64,000 nucleotides of DNA, from NCBI GenBank assembly GCA_020637515.1, contig JACKKG010000001.1, forward strand, positions 2,882,501 through 2,946,500, in the 5' to 3' direction. Origin of the DNA: Rhodobacter sp. GTDB taxonomy: Bacteria; Pseudomonadota; Alphaproteobacteria; Rhodobacterales; Rhodobacteraceae. The position numbers were made by a program, and so were the translations under genes. This document shows positions 18,096 to 26,771 of this stretch, piece after piece (within the stretch, counting starts at the first letter, position 1; every line of letters starts with the position of its first letter). Below the pieces are notes generated by a model. The model saw only the letters and a list, made by a program, of their open reading frames with translations, was not told the origin of the DNA and did no database searches.

Positions 18096-19192
18096 GCGCC
18101 GAGGATGACGGCGCCGACCGCCCGCACGAAGCCTCGCAGCGCAAGCTCGACGAGGCGCGGCGCAAGGGTGACCTGCCACGCACCGCCGATGTGACCGCCG
18201 CCGCCGCCATGGCCGGGTTCCTGGCCCTCACCCTGCTGCCGGGCGGCTGGGTGCCGCCTCGGCTGGGCACGATGGGCATGGCCTTGCTCGACCGGGCAGA
18301 CGCGTTGGGCCCGGCTCTGCTGGGGGGCGGCACGGCGATGGCGGGCAGCGTGCTGGGCGCCACGGCGCGGGCCATGGCGCCGGTGCTGGTGATCCCCGGC
18401 CTTCTGGCATTGGCGGCGCTGATCGCCCTGCGTGGCCTGGTGCTGGCCCCGGACAAGCTGATGCCGAAACTGTCGCGCCTCTCGCCTCTGGCGAACGCGC
18501 GCAACAAGTTCGGCGTTTCGGGGTTGGTGGAATTCGCGAAAAGCGTTGTGAAGTTGGGGATTTACGCCAGCCTTCTATGGATCTTTCTGGCCCTGCGCCT
18601 TCCCCGGCTGATCGCCACGATGAGCCAGAGCCCGGGACAGGCCAGCGTCGAGATGCTGCAACTCATGGGCGAATTTCTGGGCCTCGTGGTGCTCATCATG
18701 GTGGTGATCGGCGGGCTCGACTATCTCTGGCAGGTTTTCGACCACCGGCGCCGTCAGCGCATGAGCCACCAGGAAGCCCGCGAGGATCACAAGGAATCCG
18801 AGGGCGATCCCCACATGAAGCAGCAAAGGCGCCAGCGGGCGACGGAAATCGCCACCAACCAGATGCTGGCCGAGGTGCCGCGCGCCGCCGTGGTCATCGT
18901 CAACCCGACGCACTACGCCGTGGCCCTGCGCTGGACGCCCGAGAGCAAGGGGGCCCCGGTCTGCGTGGCCAAGGGCGCCGACGAGATCGCCGCCCGCATC
19001 CGCACCGCCGCGACCGAGGCCGGCGTGCCGATCCATTCGGACCCCCCGACGGCCCGGGCCCTCCATGCCACGGTCGCGATCGGCGCCGAGATCGCGCCCG
19101 AACACTACGCCCCCGTGGCCGCCGCGATCCGTTTCGCCGAGACCATGCGCGGCAAGGCGCGCGCGCAACATCCGCCGCGGCGTCCGCGATGA
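18092..19192 (+). CDS. flhB: Flagellar export switch protein FlhB
   Basis: 366 residues: four membrane spans (about 35-215), then a cytoplasmic domain with the autocleavage motif NPTH at residues 271-274 in VVIVNPTHYAVAL. Cleavage between N and P switches export from rod/hook to filament substrates. DRPHEASQRKLDEARRKGDLPRT is the conserved N-terminal leader. Overlaps fliR at its start and a small coiled-coil gene at its end. Confidence 0.97.
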   Translation: MSAEDDGADRPHEASQRKLDEARRKGDLPRTADVTAAAAMAGFLALTLLPGGWVPPRLGTMGMALLDRADALGPALLGGGTAMAGSVLGATARAMAPVLVIPGLLALAALIALRGLVLAPDKLMPKLSRLSPLANARNKFGVSGLVEFAKSVVKLGIYASLLWIFLALRLPRLIATMSQSPGQASVEMLQLMGEFLGLVVLIMVVIGGLDYLWQVFDHRRRQRMSHQEAREDHKESEGDPHMKQQRRQRATEIATNQMLAEVPRAAVVIVNPTHYAVALRWTPESKGAPVCVAKGADEIAARIRTAATEAGVPIHSDPPTARALHATVAIGAEIAPEHYAPVAAAIRFAETMRGKARAQHPPRRPR

Positions 19193-19566
19193 GCCCGAGG
19201 CCGGATCCCGCGGCGCTGGCCAGACTGGCGCAATTGGCGGCGATGAAGCGCGACGCCGAACTGGCGCGGCTGGCGGGTGTGGCACAGTCGCGCGCCCGGC
19301 TGCAATCCGCGGTCGATGCGCTGAAACGGACCGAGGCCCCGCTCGACGCCGACGACACCGACCCGGCGCTGGTGCAGGCCCGCCTGGTGCACCGTCGCTG
19401 GACCGAATCCCAGCACCGCCGCCTCAACCAGCAACTCGCCCTGGTGACGGCGGACTGGCTGCGCCAACGCCCGGCGGCAGCCCGGGCCTTTGGCCGGGCG
19501 GCCGTGCTCTCGGAATTGACGACCCGGGTCGAGCGCCTGCGCGCTGCGACAAAGCCGCCACCCTGA
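19189..19566 (+). CDS. Small helical FliJ-like protein at the end of the flhB operon
   Basis: 125 residues, rich in Ala, Arg, Leu and Gln with heptad-like spacing throughout and no membrane span. Its ATG overlaps the flhB stop, so it is made with the export apparatus. Size, composition and position fit a FliJ-type stalk or chaperone of the flagellar ATPase complex, but no sequence motif proves this. Transcription then runs into two tandem hairpins. Confidence 0.6.
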   Translation: MSPRPDPAALARLAQLAAMKRDAELARLAGVAQSRARLQSAVDALKRTEAPLDADDTDPALVQARLVHRRWTESQHRRLNQQLALVTADWLRQRPAAARAFGRAAVLSELTTRVERLRAATKPPP

Positions 19567-19615
19567 GCTCCCGCACCACAATGCCCCCACCCCGTCCCGC
19601 GCGCGCACGGGGATT

Positions 19616-19672
19616 TTCAAGGGGGGCGTGCCCCCCTTGAAGCTGGGGGTTCGGGGGGCGGCAGCCCCCCGA
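19616..19672. terminator. Two tandem GC hairpins between convergent operons
   Basis: First hairpin: 12-base perfect stem (TTCAAGGGGGGC with a two-base gap) at 19616-19641. Second: 9-base perfect stem TCGGGGGGC/GCCCCCCGA at 19651-19672. They lie between the flagellar operon (plus) and the M20 genes (minus), 50 bases from the first stop and 14 from the second, and can end transcription from both sides. Confidence 0.65.
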
Positions 19673-19685
19673 CCGCACCACTCTG

Positions 19686-20846
19686 CTAGGCGGGCATGCG
19701 CTGTTCGACGATCTCGGCCCACCACGAACACCCCGCGGGAATGGCGTTGTCGTCGAAATCATAGGCCGGGTGATGCACCATCGCGGTGTCGCCATTGCCG
19801 ACAAGGATGTACGCGCCGGGCCGTTCCTCGAGCATATAGGCGAAATCCTCGCCACCCATGACCATCGGCGCGGGCGCGCACCCGCCCGCGACCTTCTCGG
19901 CCACGCGCGCCGCAAAGGCGGTCTGTTCGGGACTGTTCACCATCACCGGGTAGCCGTTCACATAATCGACCTGCGCCGTCGCGCCGAACGCGGCGCACAG
20001 GCCCTCGGTGATCGCCTTGATCCGCGTTTCGGCCAGCGCGCGGGTCGCGGCGTCCATCGTCCGCACCGTGCCGCGCAGCTCGACGTGCTGCGGGATCACG
20101 TTGTAGGCCTCGCTTTCCGTCCGGAACGAGGTGACGGACACCACCAGATGGCGGATCGGGTCGTGGTTGCGGCTGGCAATGGTTTGCAGCGCGCTGACCA
20201 GTTGCGCGGCGACCACGGTGGTATCGACCGTGTCCTGCGGTTTCGCGGCGTGGCCGCCCTTGCCCTCGAGCTTGATCGTGAACACGTCGGTCGCGGCAAA
20301 GAACGCGCCCTCGCGGATCGCGAACTGACCCACCGGAAGGCCAGGCATGTTGTGCATGCCATAGACCTCCTGGATGCCCCAGCGGTCCATCAGACCGTCG
20401 TCGCACATGGCCTTGCCGCCCGCGCCGCCTTCTTCGGCGGGCTGAAAGATCACCACCACGGTGCCGTCGAAATTGCGCGTCTCGGCCAGGTATTGCGCGG
20501 CGCCCAGCAGCATCGCGGTGTGGCCGTCATGGCCGCAGGCGTGCATCTTGCCCGGCGTTTTCGAGGCGTGCTCGACGCCCGAGGCCTCGAAGATCGGCAA
20601 CGCGTCCATGTCGGCGCGCAGGCCGATCACCTTGCCCGAGGTGTTCGCCTTGCCCCGGATCACGCCCACGACGCCGGTGCGGCCGATCCCCTCGGTCACC
20701 TCGTCCAGGCCAAAAGCGCGCAGCTTCTCGGCGACGATGCTGGCGGTGCGGTGGGTGTCATACAGCAGTTCGGGATTCTCGTGGAAGTCACGGCGCCAGG
20801 CGGTGATGTCGGGCAACAGTTCGGCAAAGCGGTTCTTGACGGGCAT
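19686..20846 (-). CDS. M20D amidohydrolase (hippurate hydrolase type), copy 3
   Basis: 386 residues, third of three tandem paralogues. M20D enzymes remove acyl groups from N-acyl amino acids (hippurate, indole-acetyl amino acids, N-acetyl diaminopimelate). The metal-site residues are in MHACGHDGHT (Cys104 region) and FQPAEEGGAGG (catalytic Glu138, Glu139); YGMHNMPGLPVG follows. A lid domain occupies about 185-295. It starts 15 bases after the previous paralogue ends, so it belongs to the same transcript. Substrate cannot be read from the sequence. Confidence 0.92.
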   Translation of the reverse strand: MPVKNRFAELLPDITAWRRDFHENPELLYDTHRTASIVAEKLRAFGLDEVTEGIGRTGVVGVIRGKANTSGKVIGLRADMDALPIFEASGVEHASKTPGKMHACGHDGHTAMLLGAAQYLAETRNFDGTVVVIFQPAEEGGAGGKAMCDDGLMDRWGIQEVYGMHNMPGLPVGQFAIREGAFFAATDVFTIKLEGKGGHAAKPQDTVDTTVVAAQLVSALQTIASRNHDPIRHLVVSVTSFRTESEAYNVIPQHVELRGTVRTMDAATRALAETRIKAITEGLCAAFGATAQVDYVNGYPVMVNSPEQTAFAARVAEKVAGGCAPAPMVMGGEDFAYMLEERPGAYILVGNGDTAMVHHPAYDFDDNAIPAGCSWWAEIVEQRMPA

Positions 20847-20860
20847 GGGGTCCTCCGGGC

Positions 20861-22030
20861 TCAGTTCGACAAGGGCATCCGCTGTTCCGCGAGGGTCGCG
20901 AACCAGCTCGATCCCGCGGGGATCGCCTCGTCATTGAAGTTGTATTCGGGGTGGTGCAGGTCGGCCGAGGGGCCGTTGCCCAGGATGATGAAGGCGCCGG
21001 GGCGCTCGGCCAGCATTTCCGAGAAATCCTCGCCCCCCATCGACGGCGGCAGGTCCAGCGGTGCCTGGCCGGTCACCGCCTCGGCGGCGGCGCGGGCGTA
21101 ATCGGTCGGGTCGGCCGCGTTGATGGTCGGCAGGACACCGTCGAAATAGGCGAAATCGACCTCGGCGCCATAGGCGGCGGCGGTCGATTCGGCGATCGCC
21201 TTCATGCGGTCGCGCACCAGCTCCTTGGTCGGAACGTGGAATGTGCGCACCGTGCCCGTCAGCTTGGCCGAGGCGGGAATCACGTTATGCGCCTGGGTTT
21301 CGGTCTGGAAGCCGGTCATCGACACGACCGCGGGCTGCAAGGGATCGACATTGCGCGACACGACCTGCTGCATCGCCATGACGATCGCCGCGCCGGCCAG
21401 CGTGGAATCGACGCTGACATGGGGTTGCGCGCCGTGGCCGCCCTTGCCGCGCACGGTGATCTCGAAAAAGTCCGCGGCCGCCAGCATCGGACCTTCCTTG
21501 ATTGCGAACTGCCCGACGGGGATGCCGGGGAAGTTGTGCAGGCCATAGATCTCCTGAATGCCCCAGCGATCCATCAGGCCGTCCGCGACCATGGCACGGG
21601 CCCCGCCGCCGCCTTCTTCGGCGGGCTGAAAGGCCAGCACCACGGTGCCGTCGAAATTGCGCGTCTCGGCCAGGTATTTCGCCGCGCCCAGCAGCACCGC
21701 CGTGTGCCCGTCGTGGCCACAGGCGTGCATCTTGCCCGCGTGGGTCGAGGCATAGTCGGCCCCGGTCGCTTCCAGGATCGGCAGCGCGTCCATATCGGCG
21801 CGAAAGCCCAGAACGCGGCCCGAATCGGTCCGCCGCCCCTTGATGACGGCGACGATACCGGATTGGCCCACGCCCTCGGTCACCTCGTCCACGCCGAATT
21901 CGCGCAGCAAGCCGGCCACCTTGGCGGTGGTGCGGGGCAAATCGAACCGGAGTTCGGGATGGGCATGCAGGTCCTGCCGCCAGGCGGCGATTTCGGGCTG
22001 CATGTCGGCAATGCGGTTCTTGACGGCCAT
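20861..22030 (-). CDS. M20D amidohydrolase (hippurate hydrolase type), copy 2
   Basis: 389 residues, same architecture as its two neighbours: MHACGHDGHTAVLLGAA for metal binding, FQPAEEGGGGA for catalysis, YGLHNFPGIPVG. The start MAVKNRIADM aligns with MPVKNR and MPVRNR of the other copies and fixes the N-terminus at 22030. Divergence from the flanking copies is greatest in the lid domain (about 190-300), as expected if the three accept different acyl-amino acids. Confidence 0.92.
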   Translation of the reverse strand: MAVKNRIADMQPEIAAWRQDLHAHPELRFDLPRTTAKVAGLLREFGVDEVTEGVGQSGIVAVIKGRRTDSGRVLGFRADMDALPILEATGADYASTHAGKMHACGHDGHTAVLLGAAKYLAETRNFDGTVVLAFQPAEEGGGGARAMVADGLMDRWGIQEIYGLHNFPGIPVGQFAIKEGPMLAAADFFEITVRGKGGHGAQPHVSVDSTLAGAAIVMAMQQVVSRNVDPLQPAVVSMTGFQTETQAHNVIPASAKLTGTVRTFHVPTKELVRDRMKAIAESTAAAYGAEVDFAYFDGVLPTINAADPTDYARAAAEAVTGQAPLDLPPSMGGEDFSEMLAERPGAFIILGNGPSADLHHPEYNFNDEAIPAGSSWFATLAEQRMPLSN

Positions 22031-22035
22031 GTCGG

Positions 22036-23202
22036 TTACTCCAGTGGCATACGGCGTTCGGCGAGGGTGACGAACCAGCTGCATCCCGCCGGGATGGCGT
22101 CGTCGTCGAATCGATAGGCCGGGTGGTGGCACATCGGCGTGTCCCCGTTGCCCAGCAGCATGTAGGCGCCGGGCCGGGCCTCGAGCATATAGGCGAAATC
22201 CTCGGCCGGCATGGCGGGTTTCACGTTGCGATCGCAGGCACCGGCGACCTCTTCGGCGCAATCGGCGGCAAAGGCGGTCTGTTCGGGGTGGTTGACGGTG
22301 ACGGGATAGCCCCAGTCGTAGCGGATCTCGGCGGTCGCGCCATAGGCCTGCGCGGTGGCCGGCACCAGGTCCATGATCCGGTCATGCGCCAGTTGCCTGA
22401 GCGCGGGATCGAGCGTGCGCACCGTGCCCTGCAACGTGACGGTGTGGGCGATCACGTTCGAAGCGACCGAATCGGTGTGAAAGCTGCCGACCGTCACCAC
22501 CACCGCGCCCAACGGGTCCATGTTGCGCGCGACGATGGATTGCAGCGCGACGACGATGTGGCTGGCGACCAGCGTGGTGTCGATCGCCATATGCGGCACC
22601 GCCGCGTGCCCGCCGCGGCCGGTGACCGTGACCGTGAATTCGTCAGCCGAGGCCAGCAGCGCGCCCTCGCGGATCGCGAAACTGCCGGTCGGAAGGCCGG
22701 GCATGTTGTGCAGGCCATAGACCTCTTGCACACCCCAGCGGTCCATCAGACCGTCATCGACCATCGCCTTGCCGCCGGCGCCGCCCTCTTCGGCGGGCTG
22801 AAAGGCCAGGACCACCGTGCCGTCGAAGTTGCGCGTCTCGGCCAGGTATTTGGCCGCGCCCAGCAAGATCGCCGTGTGCCCGTCATGGCCGCAGGCGTGC
22901 ATCTTGCCCTCGGTCTTGGACGCAAAATCGAGGCCGGTGATCTCGTTGATCGGCAGCGCGTCCATGTCGGCGCGAAACAGCGTGACCTTGCCCGAATCCG
23001 TCCGACGCCCCCGGATGACCCCGACCACGCCCGAGCGCCCGATCCCCGGCACGACCTCGTCGCAGCCGAAGGCCTCGAGGCGCCGTGCCACCAGCGCCGA
23101 GGTGCGGGGCAGATCGTAGAGCAGTTCGGGATGCTCATGCAGATCGCGGCGCCAGGCGGTGATTTCGGGGTGCATCTCGGCGAGACGGTTGCGAACGGGC
23201 AT
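22036..23202 (-). CDS. M20D amidohydrolase (hippurate hydrolase type), copy 1
   Basis: 388 residues, first of the three tandem copies in transcription order. MHACGHDGHTAILLGAA and FQPAEEGGAGG are intact, as is YGLHNMPGLPTG. The start at MPVRNRLAEM follows GGGAGAG by five bases and is preferred to a codon 60 bases upstream. It lies 66 bases after the FAD oxidoreductase gene on the same strand, so the set probably extends the argE-led operon. The high nucleotide similarity of the copies marks recent duplication. Confidence 0.92.
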   Translation of the reverse strand: MPVRNRLAEMHPEITAWRRDLHEHPELLYDLPRTSALVARRLEAFGCDEVVPGIGRSGVVGVIRGRRTDSGKVTLFRADMDALPINEITGLDFASKTEGKMHACGHDGHTAILLGAAKYLAETRNFDGTVVLAFQPAEEGGAGGKAMVDDGLMDRWGVQEVYGLHNMPGLPTGSFAIREGALLASADEFTVTVTGRGGHAAVPHMAIDTTLVASHIVVALQSIVARNMDPLGAVVVTVGSFHTDSVASNVIAHTVTLQGTVRTLDPALRQLAHDRIMDLVPATAQAYGATAEIRYDWGYPVTVNHPEQTAFAADCAEEVAGACDRNVKPAMPAEDFAYMLEARPGAYMLLGNGDTPMCHHPAYRFDDDAIPAGCSWFVTLAERRMPLE

Positions 23203-23268
23203 GAAGCTCTCCCTGGTCTTTGGTTCACCTGTGAAGTTGGTCCGTTCCGGGCCCGAGAGCAAGCCCCC

Positions 23269-24612
23269 TCACAACGCCGGACCCGGCGTCAGGCGGCTGC
23301 CGTCCGAAAACCGGGCCAGCCGGAAGCGATGCAGGTCGTGCGCCGCGCCGCGCCCCGTGACCAGATCCGCCAGCACCCGGCCCACGGCGGGACCGATGCC
23401 GAACCCATGCCCGGACAGTCCGGTGCCCAGCGTGAGCCCCGGAAGCGCGGCCACCCTGTCCAGGACCGGCACGACATCGGGCATGGTGTCGATCATACCC
23501 GCCCAGGTCGCGCGCAGCGGCGGCCGGCCCAGGGCGGGAAAGGCGCGGCCAAAGGCGATGGTCGCGGCCATGAGGGCGCGGGCGTCCGGTGCGGGATCGA
23601 GGGTGCGCATCCGCTCGAACGGGCCGGGGCGATCCGCGTCCCAGCGGCGCGGCGTGGTCCAGGCGTCGGGAAAGCCGCGCGGCGCGGCGGGCCGCAGCCG
23701 CGTCGAACGCCAGCTTGCGCGCAGGACCGTCGCGAAAGCGCGGGCGTGGCGCAGGGCGTCGGGCCCCAGGTGCATCCCATGCGAGGCCCCGGGTGCCAGC
23801 GTAACGCCACCGTCGGCGCGCCGCCGGACCGCAAAGGCGTCGTCCACCGCCGCGCCGTCGAAGGGCGCATCCAGGGCCCCGGTCGCCGCGACCGAGGACA
23901 GCACCGCCAGCTGTGGCAGCGCCACGCCGTGCGCGCGCAGGAACAATGACGACCACGCCCCGCCCGCCAGCACCACCGCGTCGCAGCGGATGCGCCCGGC
24001 CTCGGTCACGACTCCGGCGACGCGGCCGGCGGCGATGTCGAGGGCCCGCACCGCGCAACCCTCGCGGATCGTGACCCCGGCCTGCGCCACCGTCCGCGCG
24101 ATCATCGGCACCGCGACCCAGGGTTCCGCACCACAGTCGCTGGCGGTGTGCAGCGCCCCGCACCAATCGGCGGCCGAGGGGATCAGCGCCCGGGTTTGCG
24201 CGCGCGTCAGCATCCGGCTGTCCAGCCCGTGGGCCCGCGCATGGACCAGCCAGTCGGCATGGGCGGCCGCGTCGCGCGGGGTCCGCGCCAGATAGGTCAC
24301 GCCGACGCGCCGAAAGCCCAGCCCGGGGCCCAGCCGGTCGGACCAGCGCGCCCACAGGCGCCGGGCCTCCAGCGCCAGCGGGATCTCGGCCGGATCGCGG
24401 CCCTGGGTGCGGATCCAGCCCCAGTTGCGGCCCGATTGCTCGGCGCCGACGCGGCCCTTTTCGCACAGCACCACCGACAGCCCCTGCCCCGCCAGTTCCC
24501 AGGCCGCCGACACGCCCGCGATGCCGCCGCCGATCACGACCACGTCGGCGGCGGCCGGCAGCGGTCCCTGATGCTCGACCCCGGCGCCGGGGTGAAAGGG
24601 AAAGTCGCTCAC
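23269..24612 (-). CDS. FAD-dependent amine/D-amino-acid oxidoreductase (DAO family)
   Basis: 447 residues. VVVIGGGIAGVSAAWELAGQG (residues 24-44) is the Rossmann FAD site and the C-terminal LTLGTGLSGHGFGIGPAVGRVLADL is the second flavin contact of the DadA/PuuB/glycine-oxidase family. GTG start at 24612, overlapping the stop of the glutamine amidotransferase (GTGA). Next to a class I amidotransferase, it resembles the pair of gamma-glutamylputrescine oxidase and gamma-glutamyl hydrolase in polyamine breakdown, but gamma-glutamyl synthetase is absent, so the substrate is open. Confidence 0.85.
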   Translation of the reverse strand: MSDFPFHPGAGVEHQGPLPAAADVVVIGGGIAGVSAAWELAGQGLSVVLCEKGRVGAEQSGRNWGWIRTQGRDPAEIPLALEARRLWARWSDRLGPGLGFRRVGVTYLARTPRDAAAHADWLVHARAHGLDSRMLTRAQTRALIPSAADWCGALHTASDCGAEPWVAVPMIARTVAQAGVTIREGCAVRALDIAAGRVAGVVTEAGRIRCDAVVLAGGAWSSLFLRAHGVALPQLAVLSSVAATGALDAPFDGAAVDDAFAVRRRADGGVTLAPGASHGMHLGPDALRHARAFATVLRASWRSTRLRPAAPRGFPDAWTTPRRWDADRPGPFERMRTLDPAPDARALMAATIAFGRAFPALGRPPLRATWAGMIDTMPDVVPVLDRVAALPGLTLGTGLSGHGFGIGPAVGRVLADLVTGRGAAHDLHRFRLARFSDGSRLTPGPAL

Positions 24613-25295
24613 ACGAAGAACCGCGCGAGAAACGCCATGAACCAGCGGTCGATGGCCGCGTCCGCGGTCGCAAGCCGCCGGTCCTGTTCGTCCCGATCCT
24701 GCGCGCCGGGCGCATCCCAGGGCGCCATCGGATGGGCCTGCCAGCGGCGCATCCGCGCGGCCGTCACCTCGGGGTGGAACTGGAACGCCCAGGCCGAACC
24801 CAGCCGGAACGCCTGGTTGGGATAGAGCGCGCTCGACGCGAGCCGCGTCGCGCCCTCGGGCAGGTCGAACCCATGGCCGTGCCATTGCGGCATGACCACG
24901 GGTCCGGGGAACAGCGCCGCCCCGGCCTCGGTCGGGGTGAGGTCGTAATAGCCGAATTCCTTGACCCCCTGCGGGTGCGGGCGCACATCGGCGCCATGCG
25001 CCCAGGCGATGCACTGCGCCCCCAGGCACAGACCCAGAAGCGGCACGTCCCGCGCCACCGCGTCGGCGGCGAATGCGTGTTCGTCCGCGAGATAGGGATA
25101 GAGGTCGGTCTGGTAGATTTCCTGCGCGCCGCCATAGATCACGGCCGCGTCGAACCCTGCGGCCGAGCGCGGCACCGCGTCGCCCGCATGGGGGCGGATC
25201 ACGCGGTAGTCACGCCCCGTCCGGTCCAGGAACATCCGCACGCGGTCCGGTTCGGGACCGTCGTCGAAATTCTCGATCAGCAGGATTCGGCTCAT
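24609..25295 (-). CDS. Class I glutamine amidotransferase-like protein
   Basis: 228 residues, a lone GATase1 domain. The nucleophile is Cys90 in GLCLGAQ; His174 and Glu176 in FQFHPEV complete the triad. No synthetase domain is attached, as in stand-alone amidases and gamma-glutamyl hydrolases (PuuD-like or GuaA-like paralogues). It overlaps the argE-like gene by four bases (ATGA) and the FAD gene by four, so the three are translated together. Probably hydrolyses an amide or gamma-glutamyl bond. Confidence 0.82.
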   Translation of the reverse strand: MSRILLIENFDDGPEPDRVRMFLDRTGRDYRVIRPHAGDAVPRSAAGFDAAVIYGGAQEIYQTDLYPYLADEHAFAADAVARDVPLLGLCLGAQCIAWAHGADVRPHPQGVKEFGYYDLTPTEAGAALFPGPVVMPQWHGHGFDLPEGATRLASSALYPNQAFRLGSAWAFQFHPEVTAARMRRWQAHPMAPWDAPGAQDRDEQDRRLATADAAIDRWFMAFLARFFV

Positions 25296-26458
25296 TGGCA
25301 GAGATCGGCGATCAGCTTGTCCATGAAGGCATCGCCCGCCGCCAGTTGCGACACCTCCAGGAATTCGTCGGGCTGGTGCGCCTGGGCGATGTCGCCCGGC
25401 CCGCAGATCACGGCCGAATAGCCGCGCACCTGGAACTGCCCGCCCTCGGTGCCGTAGCTGACGACATGCAGGCCGTTGTCGCCGGTCAGGCGGCGGGCCA
25501 GGGCCTCGGCCGGGCCGTCGTCCTCAGGGGTCAGGGGCGGCACCCCAAAGGCCGGGGTCATGGTCACGCCGGCCTCGGGGCGGATCTTCTTGATCCGCGC
25601 GTCCAGTTCGGCCCCGGCGGCCAGCATCTTGTCCGCCCATCCGGTTTCGCCCGGCACCGCGCGCACGCCCAGCATGAAATCGCAGGTCTTTGCCGTGATG
25701 TTGTTCGCCGTGCCGCCGCTGATGGTGCCCACGTGCAGCGTCGAATAGGGCGGATCGAAGGGGGCCGCCAGCACGCTGGGTTCCGCCGCCGCCATCGCGT
25801 CGTTCATGTCGTTCGCCCACTGGATCAGCCGCGCCCCCTCGTGGATCGCGCTGACGCCATAGGGCTGCAACGAGGAATGGACCTCGAACCCTTCGATATG
25901 CACCCAGAAGCCGGTGCCGCCCTTGTGGCCGGTCACGACCTTCATCATCGACGGTTCGCCCACGATGACCGATTCCGCGCGCGGCAGGTCCGACGCCTTG
26001 AGCGCCTCGACAAGCTCCACGACGGCCATGCAGCCGACCTCTTCGTCATAGCTGAGCGCCAGTTGCAGAGGGCGCTTCAGGGGCGCGTCCTTGGCCTTGA
26101 CCATGGCGGCGATGGCCATGGCGTCGAAGCCCTTCATGTCGCAGGTGCCCCGTCCGTAGAGCTTGCCGTCGCGTTCGACCATTTCGAACGGGTCGCTGGA
26201 CCAGTTCTGCCCATCGACCGGCACCACATCGGTGTGCCCCGACAGCGCCACGCCGCCGGGAGCGTCCGGGCCGATGCCGGCAAAGAGATGCGCCTTGGTA
26301 CCGCAAGGCGACATCACCCGCTGGCTGGCGATGCCGTGCCCGGCCAGATAGTCCTGAACCCAATCCACCAGCGGCAGGTTGGTGTCGCGGCTGACGGTCG
26401 GGAACGCGATCAGCCTGGCAAGGATCTCGCGGGTCGTCAGCGTCGGGGTCTGGGGCAT
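25292..26458 (-). CDS. argE: Acetylornithine deacetylase-like M20A hydrolase
   Basis: 388 residues, the ArgE length. Metal-site residues: His75 and Asp77 in SGHTDVVPVDG, Asp107 in GRGTCDMKG, general base Glu139-Glu140 in YDEEVGC, and the late AQAHQPDEFLE histidine. It would deacetylate N2-acetylornithine or a related N-acyl amino acid in the cytoplasm. Start at MPQTPTLTTR, with CGGAGAAG seven bases ahead. It leads the minus-strand operon; since that operon is catabolic in look, an N-acyl amino acid other than acetylornithine is possible. Confidence 0.88.
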   Translation of the reverse strand: MPQTPTLTTREILARLIAFPTVSRDTNLPLVDWVQDYLAGHGIASQRVMSPCGTKAHLFAGIGPDAPGGVALSGHTDVVPVDGQNWSSDPFEMVERDGKLYGRGTCDMKGFDAMAIAAMVKAKDAPLKRPLQLALSYDEEVGCMAVVELVEALKASDLPRAESVIVGEPSMMKVVTGHKGGTGFWVHIEGFEVHSSLQPYGVSAIHEGARLIQWANDMNDAMAAAEPSVLAAPFDPPYSTLHVGTISGGTANNITAKTCDFMLGVRAVPGETGWADKMLAAGAELDARIKKIRPEAGVTMTPAFGVPPLTPEDDGPAEALARRLTGDNGLHVVSYGTEGGQFQVRGYSAVICGPGDIAQAHQPDEFLEVSQLAAGDAFMDKLIADLCQ

Positions 26459-26771
26459 GGTCTTCTCCGGTTGAAAGCCGACGGGGTCGGCGCGCGTCGG
26501 CGCATGGGGTGCATCCTCGCCGCGCCGAGCGCACAGCGTCAAGGCCCCCGTCACCCCCTCCGCAACCCGGTGTGACGTCACGTCACGACGGCACCGGGGC
26601 GGCCTGCGCAGGGCTTGCGATCAAGCCGGGGCAGCGCGAAAGCCAAATTCTACAACTGCATAACAGGGCGGTTTTCATCTTGCGAGGTTGAAAGAATATT
26701 GCCAAGCTTCAAAAAAAACATGGCCCGACTCAAAAACGCTGGCGGGCCAATAACAAAACGGGGAGTTGCGC
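26459..26771. promoter_or_regulatory. Divergent intergenic region between argE-like and Dpp operons
   Basis: 313 bases without a gene. The right half (about 26640-26760) is much more AT-rich than the rest of the locus, with TTGAAAG and AATATT elements and an A8 run, and so likely holds the promoter of the ABC importer operon. A seven-base stem TGGCCCG/CGGGCCA (26721-26727 with 26743-26749) lies in the probable leader. No known riboswitch was recognised. The argE-side promoter is not obvious. Confidence 0.45.

Noticed and set aside
26640..26765. Riboswitch ahead of the ABC importer
   Set aside because: Only a seven-base stem and an AT-rich stretch are visible; no conserved riboswitch core was recognised.
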